This document shows, in pieces, positions 1 through 10,231 of a DNA stretch of 64,000 nt. A model generated the notes under the pieces. The model was not told where the DNA came from, did not search any database, and was given only the letters and a program-made list of their open reading frames with translations. The translations under genes were made by a program, and so were the position numbers. Source of the stretch: Charina bottae (taxonomy: Eukaryota > Chordata > Lepidosauria > Squamata > Charinaidae); NCBI GenBank assembly GCA_023362775.1, contig JALMGJ010000004.1:49594298-49658297 (forward strand). The letters are read 5' to 3'. How positions within the stretch are numbered: the stretch's first letter is position 1; each line of letters starts with the position of its first letter.

Positions 1-1451
1 TATTCTTGCCACCTTTTCTTGATCTCTTCTGCTTCTGTTAGGTCCTTACCATCTTTGTTTTTGATCATACCCATTTTTGCCTGGAATTTACCTCCGATGT
101 TTCTAATTTTCTGGAAGAGGTCTCTTGTCCTTCCTATTCTATTGTCTTCTTCCACTTCCGCACATTGCTTGTTTAAAAATAATTCCTTATCTCTTCTGGC
201 TAACCTCTGGAATTTTGCATTTAATTGGGCATATCTCCCCCTATCACTGTTGCCTTTTGCTTTCCTTCTTTCTTGGGCTACTTCCAGTGTTTCAGCAGAC
301 AGCCATCTTGCCTTCTTGGTTTTCTTTTTCTTTGGGACGTTTTTTGTTGCCGCCTCCTGAACAATGTTGCGAACTTCTGTCCATAGTTCTTCTGGGACCC
401 TATCTACTAAATCTAGTGCCTTAAATCTATTCTTCACCTCCACTGCATATTCCTTAGGAATATTAGTGAGCTCATATCTAACTGATCTGTGGGTCTTCCC
501 TATTCTCTTTAGTCTGATTCTAAATTTTGCAATAAGAAGTTCGTGATCTGAACTACAGTCAGCTCCAGGTCTTGTTTTTACCGACTGTATAGAGGTCCGC
601 CACCTTTGGCTGCAAAGGATGTAGTCAATCTGATTTCGGTGTTGACCATCTGGTGAAGTCCATGTATAAAGTCGTCTTTTAGGTTGTTGGAAGAGAGTGT
701 TTCTTATGCTCAGTGAGTTGTCTTGGCAAAATTCTATCAGCCTATGTCCTGCTTCATTTTGTTCTCCCAGACCATGCTTGCCTGTAATTCCAGGTGTCGT
801 CTGACTACCCACCTTAGCATTCCAGTCTCCTGTAATGAAAATAACATCTCTTTTTGGTGTATTATCTAGTAGGTGCTGCAGATCCTCATAGAACTGATCT
901 ACTTCTGCTTCTTCAGCACCTGTGGTTGGGGCGTATATTTGGATCACTGTGATGTTAAATGGCTTACCCTGAATTCAAATTGAGATCATTCTATCGTTTT
1001 TTGGATTGTATCCAAGCACTGCTTTAGCCACTTTATTATTAATTATGAAGGCTACTCCATTTCTTCTGTGGTCCTCTTGTCCACAGTAGTAGATCTGGTG
1101 GTCATCTGATGTGAAGTGGCCCATCCCAGTCCATTTCAGTTCACTGACACTTAAAATGTCTATATTTAATCTTGACATCTCACCAATAACCACATCCAAT
1201 TTGCCCTGGCTCATAGATCTTACATTCCAGGTTCCTATGGTGTGTTGATCTTTAGAACATCGGATTCGTCGTTCACCACCAGCACCGTCGGCCGCTAGCC
1301 GTCCTTTCGGCTTTGAGCTAGCTGCGTCATCACATCTGGGGCTAGTTGAACGTATCCTCTGTTCCTCCCCAGTAGCATTTTGACCATCTTCCGACCTGGG
1401 AGTCCCATCTTCCGATGGTATAGCGACATATCTTTGGTTGTACTGATCCAT
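1..1451 (-). pseudogene. BovB ORF2 fragment (endonuclease half) with one nonsense mutation
   Basis: The ORF starts at the ATG at 1451, equivalent to the start of the intact 1010-codon ORF. It reads through the AP-endonuclease N-terminal motifs TIGTWNVRSM and VSELKWTG. It is interrupted at 975-977 by TGA where the intact copy has CGA in an ISIRIQ context, a C-to-T change on the coding strand typical of methylated CpG decay. Codons after the stop still align with the endonuclease (GDWNAK and SDHELL regions) and the linker up to the window edge. Without that stop the visible part would be open, so this copy is young but probably dead. The RT half cannot be seen. Confidence 0.9.
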
Positions 1452-1630
1452 TTAGTTTTCATGGCAAGAATACTGGGGTGGGTTGCCATTACCTTCTCCA
1501 GGGATCGTATTTAGTCTGACCTCTCTGCCACGACCTTCCCGTCTTGGGTGTCCCTTCACGGTTTAGCTCATGGTTTCATTGAGGTGCTCAAGCTCCAGCA
1601 CCACGACAAGGTAACGATCTCCTTTGCTGG
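1..1630 (-). mobile_element. BovB (RTE clade) LINE, 5' part, continues past left window edge
   Basis: The minus strand from 1630 downward is the 5' UTR and the endonuclease half of a BovB non-LTR retrotransposon. Base 1 aligns with 46762 and base 1630 with 48391 of the intact copy in this window, with no net indel and about 14 mismatches by hand count (roughly 99% identity). The 5' end is defined by loss of similarity after 1630, the same terminus as the intact copy, so this copy was probably inserted full length. Its RT half and 3' end lie outside the window. The TSD partner is also outside, so it cannot be checked. Confidence 0.95.
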
Positions 1631-1670
1631 CTACCATTCTAATTGCCCATAATTCCCAAAGCAATCCTTG

Positions 1671-2829
1671 TTATTGTTGTTGTTCAGTCGTTTAGTCGTG
1701 TCCAACTCTTCGTGACCTCATGGACCATAGCACGCCAGGCCTTCCTGTCCTCCACTGTCTCCCGGAGTTTACTCAAATTCATGTTAGTTACATCGGTGAT
1801 GCTATCTAACCATCTCATCCTCTGCCGTCCCCTTCTCCTTTTGCCTTCAGTCTTTCCCAGCATCAGGGTCTTTTCCAGTGAGTCCTCTCTTCGCATTAGG
1901 TGGCCAAAGTATTTGAGCTTCAGCTTCAGTATCTGTCCTTCCAATGAGCAGTCAGGGTTGATTTCCTTTAGGATTGACTGATTTGACCTCCTTGCAGTCC
2001 AAGGGACTCTTAAGAGTCTTCTCCAGCACCACAGTTCAAAAGCATCAATTCTTCGGCGCTCAGCCTTCCTTATGGTCCAACTCTCACAGCCATACATTAC
2101 TACTGGGAAAACCATAGCTTTAACTATACGGACCTTTGTCAGCAAGGTGATGTCTCTGCTTTTTAATATGCTGTCTAGGTTTGCCATAGCTTTCATCCCA
2201 AGGAGCAAGCGTCTTTTAATTTCATGGCTGCAGTCACCGTCTGCGGTGATCTTGGAGCCCAAGAAAATAAAATCTGTCACTGCTTCCATTTCTTCCCCTT
2301 CTATTTGCCAGGAAGTGATGGGACCAGATGCCATGATCTGGGTTTTTTTAATGTTGAGTTTCAAGCTAGCTTTTGCACTCTCCTCTTTCACCCTCATCAA
2401 GAGGCTCTTTAGTTCCTCTTCAGTTTCTGCCATTAGTGTGGTATCGTCTGCATATCTGAGGTTGTTGATATTTCTCCCGGCAATCTTAACTCCGGCTTGT
2501 GATTCATCCAGCCCGGCATTTCTCATGATGTACTCTGCATATAAGTTAAATAAGCAGGGTGATAATATACAGCCTTGTCGTACTCCTTTCCCAATTTTGA
2601 ACCAGTCGGTTGTTCCATGTCCGGTTCTAACTGTTGCTTCTTGACCCACATACAGGTTTCTCAGGAGACAGGTAAGGTGGTCTGGTACTCCCATCTCTTT
2701 AAGACTTTGCCACAGTTTGTTGTGATCCACACAATCAAAGGCTTTAGCGTAGTCAATGAAGCAGAAGTAGATGTTTTTCTGGAACTCTCTTGCTTTTTCC
2801 ATGATCCAGCGAATGTTGGCAATCTGATC
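1671..2829 (-). mobile_element. BovB LINE, second lineage, 5'-truncated 3' portion
   Basis: The 3' end with a TTG-rich tail (on plus) lies at about 1671, and similarity stops at about 2829. The sequence differs clearly from the intact copy at 45-48 kb. It has MASGPITSW where the other has MATSLIDDW, FLGSKITADGDC instead of FLGAKITADADC, and a longer TTGTTGTTG-type tail. It is closer to the BovB version best known from ruminants. It lies 40 bp from the 5' end of the first-lineage copy in the same orientation, but as a separate insertion. GCAATC occurs near both ends as a weak TSD candidate. Confidence 0.92.
1684..2802 (-). CDS. BovB reverse transcriptase, C-terminal 372 codons, open but truncated
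   Basis: This is an uninterrupted 372-codon reading frame from an internal methionine to the natural stop TGA at 1684-1686. It contains RT motif A (FIDYAKAFDCVD, residues about 17-28), the VRQGCILSP block, and the catalytic YADD box in a NNLRYADDTTLMAE context. The BovB C-terminal region with YGCESWTIRKAE and FELWCWRRLLRVPWTARRSNQSIL follows. The endonuclease and the N-terminal half of the RT are missing through 5' truncation of the insertion, so the protein cannot support retrotransposition. The annotated start is simply the first ATG of the remnant; the frame is open up to the truncation point. It is a dead-on-arrival copy that has kept its frame, which suggests modest age. Confidence 0.85.
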   Translation of the reverse strand: MEKAREFQKNIYFCFIDYAKAFDCVDHNKLWQSLKEMGVPDHLTCLLRNLYVGQEATVRTGHGTTDWFKIGKGVRQGCILSPCLFNLYAEYIMRNAGLDESQAGVKIAGRNINNLRYADDTTLMAETEEELKSLLMRVKEESAKASLKLNIKKTQIMASGPITSWQIEGEEMEAVTDFIFLGSKITADGDCSHEIKRRLLLGMKAMANLDSILKSRDITLLTKVRIVKAMVFPVVMYGCESWTIRKAERRRIDAFELWCWRRLLRVPWTARRSNQSILKEINPDCSLEGQILKLKLKYFGHLMRREDSLEKTLMLGKTEGKRRRGRQRMRWLDSITDVTNMNLSKLRETVEDRKAWRAMVHEVTKSWTRLND

Positions 2830-5022
2830 ATGGTAGGAAATTAAAATTTTTCTACCTCCACACAGCTGTAGTGATTACAACTCAGGGGGGAATGTGTTTA
2901 AAGAGAGACCTAGGAGTTTTCAGTCATGGGATGCAACAGGGCACAAGACCCTGGACAGCTGCCTAAGTACACTAAGGATGCTATAAGGCTTGGGTTCTCC
3001 ATGACTGTAAGGTTTCTCCAGACACATCCTTAGTGCCCACTAGGCTCCAAGCTCACCTGGCTATTTCGTTCCTTTACTATATAAATGGGAAGCTAACATG
3101 ATGTGAGCCAAAGCATTGGCCCCTAGCATCAACCTTGCTTTTCAAATACTACCTCTGGACCATAAAGGAGTTCTTGAAAAACACAAAAAGATAGGATGCT
3201 GCCTCTAGAAAATTCCATGTGTGCAAGACATTTCTCCATTGTGGTGAAGAGACAGATTGTCCAGCATATTCAAACTAAGTCATCTTTCAAAGTTGAACTG
3301 AAGTAAAAGAATTTATAAATGTATGACTATAAGGAGATATAGTAGTGGACTTACAAATAGGTTTAATTTATTTTGTGGAATTTCTACTTGTTCAATTAAT
3401 CAAAATAACAGATGGAATTTGAGAAGCACAGATATAGGCTATTTATGAGTACATGCCAGTTCTATTAATCAATATAACGTGTTCCTGAAAAATGAACTTA
3501 AAAGCATTATTTCAGTTCATTAATACCATATGTTCAATAGTATGCTGTTAAAATGAACAAGCAGCTGATATCCAGTGGACTTGTTAAATAGCCATTTAGA
3601 AGAACATAAAAATAATACAGGCATTTCATACAAGAAAAAAAAAGAAAAAGTAATAAAAATTGTACTTATTTCTTGTTATTGGAAACAAATCTCTCCTTAG
3701 TGTATGTTCCTGAGCCAATATCTACCTCAGTCACTGGCTGTGATGAAAAATGTATGGGGAAAATGTTGCTATTCAGCCTTTATATAATCTTCCATTATTT
3801 CTTTTCAAACAAGGACTAACACATGGATTTAAGGTTGGCTCCTTTATTGTATTTCTTGCTGAATTCTTTTTGAGTCATTGCAAAATGATAATATGCCACA
3901 TTAATATCTCAATTACTTGAACCTTCTATGTCAAGAAAAAAAAATATCAAGATTATGTAATGGCATGAATCTTGAATACATGTGAGCAGGATTCCACCAG
4001 CAGTACTATCTTACTGAAAAAAAGGGAAGCAGGGTGCCAATTTCCTTTTCTTCCTTAATTCTTCTTTCTTCCAAAAAGGGACGTTCAGACATTCAAATGT
4101 TGATTGGAAGTAGAATGTCATATTGTTATAGTTTGGCAAGACAAAAAAGTAGCACCCAATCTGCCTTCTCTTTTTAGCAGTTTAAACATCAACTAGAAAT
4201 GTAGAATTGTAGGAATATATGGATGAAAAAAAATCAAAGCCAAATGTAGGTATTTTGTATATGTAGCTCTTTCCTGTACAAGCTATCATATTCTTGTTTA
4301 ATTTAGGTGTTTTCTGTGGATGACATTAAAAGCTTCTAGATGAACTGTGTCCTCATTTAATGTTTAATATTTTGGCCTATATTCCATAAGTAATAGATTT
4401 TGGTAACTTTTGGTATAGTTTGGTGACAAAAATGTTCTCAAGATTAAATCAAGCAAATAATGAATGTTAAGCTGGGTATTGGAAGCTAATAACTGATTTG
4501 TCTCACACTGGTATTTAGAATAATCTTCATGTAATGGGAATTTAAATAACTTATATGTTTGCTCTTTTTTGTGGCAGGTGTTACAAAATATTCGCATATA
4601 TAATATATTCCTATATTACTTATTAGTAAACAATCCTATCAACTTAAATTGAAATTTAAGGGATAAAATTACTGCTATATCAAGAAAGGATTGGTATCAA
4701 CAGGTTTATGGCTCCCTACCTACATATTAATTTGTGGTTATATGAAATTTTGTATATTATATGATATCACTTCTTCTCATGCATATAATAACTATAGTAC
4801 ATATATAGTCATGTACCTGTTTGGAAAGAAAACCAAGGAACTTTTTGGTGTATACAAACACTAAGAAGGCATCAAATAGCCCAGTAAGATCCTGTGAACT
4901 TCAGGGACATGCAAAATGTTGATCAGAACACAGACTGTGGTAACTGCTAACAGAAAATGAATCAGTATAGCAGTATAAAAACATGGTAGGACAGACCCAA
5001 TGAAGAATTATTAGGGGCAAGT
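2830..5022. other. AT-rich sequence without recognisable feature
   Basis: About 2.2 kb with only short chance ORFs. A 28-bp stretch at 4660-4687 is identical to 10224-10251. Nothing else is recognisable here. Confidence 0.6.
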
Positions 5023-5295
5023 TTTTTGTTGTTTATTCGTTCAGTCGCTTCCGACTCTTCGTGACTTCATGGACCAGCCCACGCCAGAGATTCCTGTCGG
5101 CCGTCGCCACCCCCAGCTCCCCCGAGGTCGAGTCCGTCACTTCCAGAATATCATCCATCCGTCTTGCCCTTGGTCGGCCCCTCTTCTTTTTGCCTTCCAC
5201 TTGATTTTTTCCAATCTGATGGCCATTCTTGTGTTTTCCAAATTTGCTGGCATATGGCATGCATCACCTTGACAGCATCATCTTGCAAGATTTTA
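5023..5295 (-). mobile_element. BovB LINE 3' end with internal deletion
   Basis: 5023-5200 matches the BovB 3' end of the intact copy (45172-45349), including the C-terminal EVTKSRKRLNE codons. At about 5200-5203 the sequence jumps directly to the segment equivalent to about 46503-46597 (codons around WKTQEWPSDWKK). This removes roughly 1.15 kb including the whole RT core. A TT microhomology spans the junction and the two parts are in different frames. The 5' end is lost at about 5295. The element is non-coding. No convincing TSD was found. Confidence 0.85.
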
Positions 5296-7972
5296 CTTCC
5301 CCCAAAAAATGGCTTTGTTAAAAAAAGTCTTGCCTTATTATTAATCGTTGCAAACATCATATGAAATCTGCTTAAAACTGATCATCTTATAGACTATATC
5401 CTAGAAAAAGTTATCAATCCTGAATGGAGCAGTGTGTCCTAGGGGATTAAAAATGTGATCATCTTTTATGGGAGAATGTTGCCTTATAGAAAGACATTCA
5501 AGAATGAAAGTAAAGAAAAAGTAATCTCAAAAGTAATCTCCAGAAGCTTCCACTGTATAGGTTTGAAATGATTGGGGTCATTCAGAAGCCACAGCTGGAC
5601 TGCTTTTGTTGTAGATCCCATGAGAATATACATAATTTGACATTACTACAATGATCAAAGCAAAGGGAACAGGTTGTTTCTTCATTCCTATCTTCCACTT
5701 AGGTCAATAACAACTTTATAGCATGGAAGAACTGATTGTTCAGCTTCTTAGAAGCAAAGTTTCAATAACTGAAATGTAGTTTCATTCCAAGATTTTCTCT
5801 GTTTTGAGCTCAATGCTTGGGAGGACTGGACAGTTCCACCCACAGCTTTCTTCTGCATGGATGCCCTTAGCTGCCCCGTGGCCCTGGCAGGAAGCTGTAG
5901 TGGCAGCCCTGGGCTTCCTTGGGGAAAGATGTCAGAAAAGGATGGATGGTTCCTGTCTCCTGGGGTATGTTCCAAAGTGCAGTTGTTTCTAACCCTCTAC
6001 AGATTTGCCTCCCTGTAATGTCCCCATTTCCCTGTCCCACTTCAGATTAAAGTCAGAACCAAGCTGCTTAACTTAAAGATGTATTTTTTGGGGGAGGGGG
6101 AGGAAAAGGAAGTTTTGCAGCACTGTGGGGAGGAGACCATGCTTTACCCAGGCTGGGCAGAAACTGAAATGGGATATATAGATATTGAATGGGGCACTGA
6201 GCTTCTAGAGGGGATGGGAAGACATAGGTCAAGGAAAGTTTATTGACTTAATGAGGCCTTGTTAGATCAACTTCAAGATATTTTTTAAAAATGGCAGCTG
6301 CCTGCCAGTGGAAAGCATAGGAGTCTGACAACCCAGGTCAAAATGGCTGCAGAGGGCAGTGACTAATGCTAAAGGACAGGGCATGCCAATCAGAGCTGGG
6401 GATGCCACCATTTGGAAGGGCTTAAAGATAGCTTAAGTTAGAAAGCACAAGCAGGGGATGGATGGAGGATAATATCACCACAATTTTGCCCCTTATGCCT
6501 TTTATTAAAGTCCTATATTTCAAAACTATGTTAAGAAATCACTATTCCTTTTTTGCCTTCTTAGGATAGCTTCAGTATAATGAATGAACTACCTCTGTGC
6601 ATGTGGATATAGTTTCCCTGGGAGTCATAGCAAATGTTCCCCAATCATTTGTGATTAGGAGATAAAGGCTTTAGTTCAAAGGTAACTTCCTGCAGAAGTT
6701 TCTACATATCTTAAGATGGTTGTAGTTTACATGCTGCCCTGAATATATTGACAGAGTATTTTAAAAGAAAGCTCAGTTTATGTTTCTCAATAGATGAAAC
6801 AAATAAGTACATTGCTTTTCTTAAGCATGTGAATTTTGAATGCATCAATCAGACTAACCACATTAGTGGCTTTTGGTTTTGTAGGTGCAAATTATATCCA
6901 GAGGCATGCATAGATAAGATAACAACACATCTACTAAGGAAATGTTATCCTTTCTTCTGGCAGAGGATAAAAATATAAAGGAAGAGATAACATACCTAAA
7001 TTCTGGATTTGCATTATGCCTTAAGGAGAGGTGACTGCAATTTAACTATTGTCAGCAGTTCATCTTAGAATGAATTCCTGAAAGGCAGAAAAACAAAATT
7101 GGAAATGGAGGAGGAGGAATAATTAGTGAAACAACCTTGTACAGTTTCTGACAGATTATAATTCTACCATGAGTTACTGAACTGAAGGTCTTGAGGTCAC
7201 TTGATTAATACTTGATTACTTTAGACTGATCTCTCCTCCTGCTTCATTTTAACTATAATTACCTTTATGGGGAAAACAAGGAAATTCAAAGAAATTATAC
7301 AGCAACATCTGTGACAATCACATTTGGCAGGAATTCTAGATTTGTTTCATTCAGGATAAATCACAGTGTATTATCACAGTAGAAAGGATTAACCAAATAA
7401 TCTTACTCTGAAATTTGATTTGCCTTTCTCACCGATTTTGTATTCAGAATTAGCTTTCTCTAACACAGTATCCTGACAAAACATCTGGTGGGCACCAAAC
7501 TGGGTAAAAGTAATTCTGTCCCTGCTCTAGTAAGCTGATTTATCTAACATATAATTTCTTTAAAATATGTTTATGCCCTGTTTCTACACTTTTCTTAATA
7601 TAGTGGCCAAACCAACAAAAGAAGTAATGTTGATAAAATGAGCAGATTCAGCTTCTTGTTGTATAAAGAAACATTTCTTCCTGCTGTTCGATTTAGTCCA
7701 AGATGAGGGTAATTTCCAAATGTTTCATTGGCTTTGTAGGGGTTACATGTGTGAACATGACTGTCCTTTTGCAAGATTAACCCCAAGAACTTCAACCAAA
7801 GAAGGCATGGGATCTTACCCACATGCAGACACTTTGAACAGAGAAAAGCTTCCCCATGAAGCCCTTTCTCTTTAAGCTTGGTTTTGTTTCATTTTGAATT
7901 CTCTTCTCCTCAGGCCTGTTCACCAAAGGGGCTTTTTAGGATTCTTCTTTGGTTCCCAGCTGAACAAGCAGG
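5296..7972. other. Sequence without recognisable feature
   Basis: A moderately GC-rich patch (5800-6430) with short ORFs of no recognisable family lies within AT-rich DNA. No repeat terminus, exon signature or RNA gene was identified. Confidence 0.5.
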
Positions 7973-8529
7973 ATGCCAGAGCAAAGTACTGATTACAGAG
8001 TTGTTGTGTTTCGAGCTGCTGTTGTTGGTAAGAGTTTTGTACTTTGTTTCATAAATGGGACCTTCCGGGAGATGTACATCCCCACTGTTGAAGATACTTA
8101 TTGCCAGGTGATCAGCTGTGACCAGAATGTCTATACACTTCAGATCACAGACGCCACTGGAAGCCACCTGTTCCCTGCCATGCAGAGACTCTCCATCTCT
8201 AAAGGCCATGCATTCATGTTAGTATATTCTGTTACCAGCAGGCAGTCAGCAGAAGGGCTTCAACTAATCTATGAACAGATCTGTCAGATCAAAGGAGATA
8301 TTCATAAAGTCCCAATGATGCTGGCAGGAAACAAGTGATGACACCCAGAGAGAAATGGGCACCAGTGAAGGAGAAGTCCTTGCCTTTAAATAGAAATGCT
8401 CAATGTGCAGGAACTTTTTGAAGAGCTCCTTAATTTGGAAAAGACAGAAATATAAGTCTGCAGGTGGATGGTAAGAAATTAATGCAGCAGCAAAAGGATA
8501 CATTGAGAAGCAAGTGTTCTGTGATGTGA
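7973..8529 (+). pseudogene. DIRAS2: DIRAS2-like small GTPase pseudogene (probable retrocopy)
   Basis: Starting at the ATG at 7973, the first about 122 codons match the DIRAS family of Ras-like GTPases. They include the MPEQS N-terminus, effector loop [21 protein letters not shown] and SISKGHAF. The P-loop is damaged: the first glycine of GxxxxGKS is replaced by arginine in [10 protein letters not shown]. The frame breaks right after GNK, where the NKxD guanine-binding motif should be, through an apparent 2-bp loss. A further stretch is deleted before a recognisable ELLNLEK segment. After another frame change the tail reads SLQVDGKK and ends in a CaaX box (CSVM) with stop TGA at 8527-8529. The tail resembles DIRAS2 more than DIRAS1. 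The copy cannot encode a working GTPase. The DIRAS coding region is largely intronless, so lack of introns alone does not prove retroposition. Confidence 0.85.
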
Positions 8530-9389
8530 GATACAACATTTGTATCCTCACATCACAGCCTCCTGTGTGGCTAAAATAAGAGCATAGTCTTTGTCTTGCA
8601 AGACGTACTTATCTATTCAAAGAATATTCTGAATATAGAGATTTTCAGAGGCTAAGGGTACCTTTTAAGGCGTTAGTATTAAAGATGGGTTGGATCATTT
8701 GAATATTTACTTAATGACGGTTGGATTTTGTGAGTTTTATTTTGTACAAGCATCAACTGTGCCCCCTGCAAACCAGTGTTAGCATTGGATAATGTTCTGT
8801 GGTCAGGTGCATGATAAGAAGTGAAATAAATAATCTTAAGCCTGCATGTACTGCTACATTTTATCAGACGCTCCAGATGAAAAGCCATTGATTTTCCACA
8901 TAGCAACCCCTCAGTGAATATGTATAAACCCTAGGTTGGTTCCAACCATTCAGGCCAACTTTTGCATTCCCTGGGCAGGAAGGAAGAAATATGAAAGATT
9001 TCATTTGAATTCCAGAATTCTGATACATTCTTGTATCTGTGGCTATGATTTGATGTTTGACATTGGTTTGCCTGATGACTCATAGTGCCTGCATCTACCT
9101 TTGACATCAAAGCATAAGAAATAGCAGTTGGCACACTCCTATTTATGATACTGGTAGGTTAACAAGCAGTGTAGTACTGCACTGAATAGAGAGGCTGCAG
9201 GCAGGCTAGCCAGTGTCATGCTGGGCCGGAAAAGACAATGCCAATGTCACCATTTTCACCTTTGCTCTCAGAGAGGATGTCACTAGTTGCAGATGGCAGG
9301 AAATGCCCATGAACCAATAGGTGGCATGAACCTAGATGGCATGAACCTAGATTTTCTGCAGCTGAATATTTTAACTCTTTAGTTTTTTA
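8530..9389. other. Possible 3' UTR remnant of the DIRAS2-like copy, then unassigned sequence
   Basis: Sequence after the CaaX codons may derive from the DIRAS2 3' UTR, but I cannot verify this and see no clear poly(A) tract that ends it. The rest has no recognisable feature. Confidence 0.35.
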
Positions 9390-9404
9390 AAATCAGCAAT
9401 AAGG

Positions 9405-9474
9405 TGGGAAGGTCACTAAACCGCCCAGGGTCCCTCCTTGTGGGGGAGATGGGTGGTCATAGAAATATGATGTA

Positions 9475-9517
<43 letters not shown>
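9405..9517 (+). mobile_element. CR1/L2-like LINE 3' terminus with AAAT-type tail
   Basis: The sequence AACCGCCCAGGGTCCC, then GGGGGAGATGGGTGG and ATAGAAATATGA, followed by an (AAAT)n tail from about 9475, is the usual 3' terminus of squamate CR1/L2-group LINEs. Only the 3' UTR end is present. The Penelope-like element was inserted just beyond the tail. Confidence 0.6.
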
Positions 9518-9532
9518 ACATAGTGGGATAAA

Positions 9533-10216
9533 CTGTAGCTTGAATCATGTCAACTGGATTTCTATTTTCTTAATGGAAACGTTTCGCTCCTTATCCAAGG
9601 GGCTTCTTCAGTCTGAGCAAAGTTGGTAAGGGAATCCTAAATATGTTCCTAGGTAGCTGTGTGACCTTACACCTGGGGCTAGGTCATGGTTATATTGAGA
9701 TGTAATTTTTAAGTCCTTTTATCATCTAATGGAGGGTCGTTAAAAACACCATGCTGCTGTTGAGCTTCTGAAATGGTCTTAATCTTCCTAGGCACAGAAG
9801 ACAACACGGGGAGGAAGATGGGGGAGAGTTTGTGCCTGAGGCCCCCACCTCTATTCAAGGAAGGATTTTCCAAGTTGGCATAAATGGATTCCTTGACCCC
9901 TCTCTCAAACCACCTATCTTCTCTGTCTAAAATGTGAACATTAATGTCCTCAAATGAGTGTCCTTTTTCTTTTAGATGAAGATAAACTGCTGACTCTGGT
10001 CCTGTGGTGTTATTTCTCCTGTGTTGTGCCATCCTCCTGTACATAGGTTGTCACACAGCTACCTAGGAACATATTTAGGATTCCCTTACCAACTTTGCTC
10101 AGACTGAAGAAGCCCCTTGGATAAGGAGCGAAACGTTTCCATTAAGAAAATAGAAATCCAGTTGACATGATTCAAGCTACAGACAATTCCACCTGGATGA
10201 CTGAGAACCTTCATAG
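9533..10216 (-). mobile_element. Penelope-like element, truncated, with inverted terminal arms and 15-bp TSD
   Basis: A perfect 15-bp direct repeat (ACATAGTGGGATAAA) at 9518-9532 and 10217-10231 delimits the insertion. Inside it, 9533-9665 and 10050-10182 are 133-bp near-perfect inverted repeats. The interior carries a minus-strand ORF resembling the C-terminus of a Penelope endonuclease. A further 34 bp (10183-10216) lie outside the right arm, as in the extended terminal repeats of Penelope elements. The RT domain is missing, so the copy is non-autonomous. Penelope elements are known to carry LTR-like and inverted terminal structures; assignment to a subgroup is not attempted. Confidence 0.88.
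9709..10044 (-). pseudogene. C-terminal fragment of a Penelope GIY-YIG endonuclease
   Basis: The 111-codon open frame contains RMAQHRR, SAVYLHLKEKGHSFED, DREDRWFERGVKESIYA and NPSLNRGGGLRHKLSP. This order (basic segment, HxxxxGH-like block, DRE-W-RGVKE-, then LNR-GG) is the conserved C-terminal half of the endonuclease of Penelope-like retroelements. The GIY-YIG start of the domain and the whole upstream RT are absent, so the protein is not functional. The frame has stayed open over what survives, which suggests a fairly recent insertion. Confidence 0.8.
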
Positions 10217-10231
10217 ACATAGTGGGATAAA

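Noticed and set aside
1630..1671. Idea that 1-2829 is one continuous BovB element
   Set aside because: The 5' terminus at 1630 meets a 3' terminus at 1671 and the two halves belong to different lineages, so they are separate insertions.
5748..5975. 75-codon minus ORF in a GC-richer patch
   Set aside because: No recognisable domain; the opposite strand has an equally long ORF, as expected by chance.
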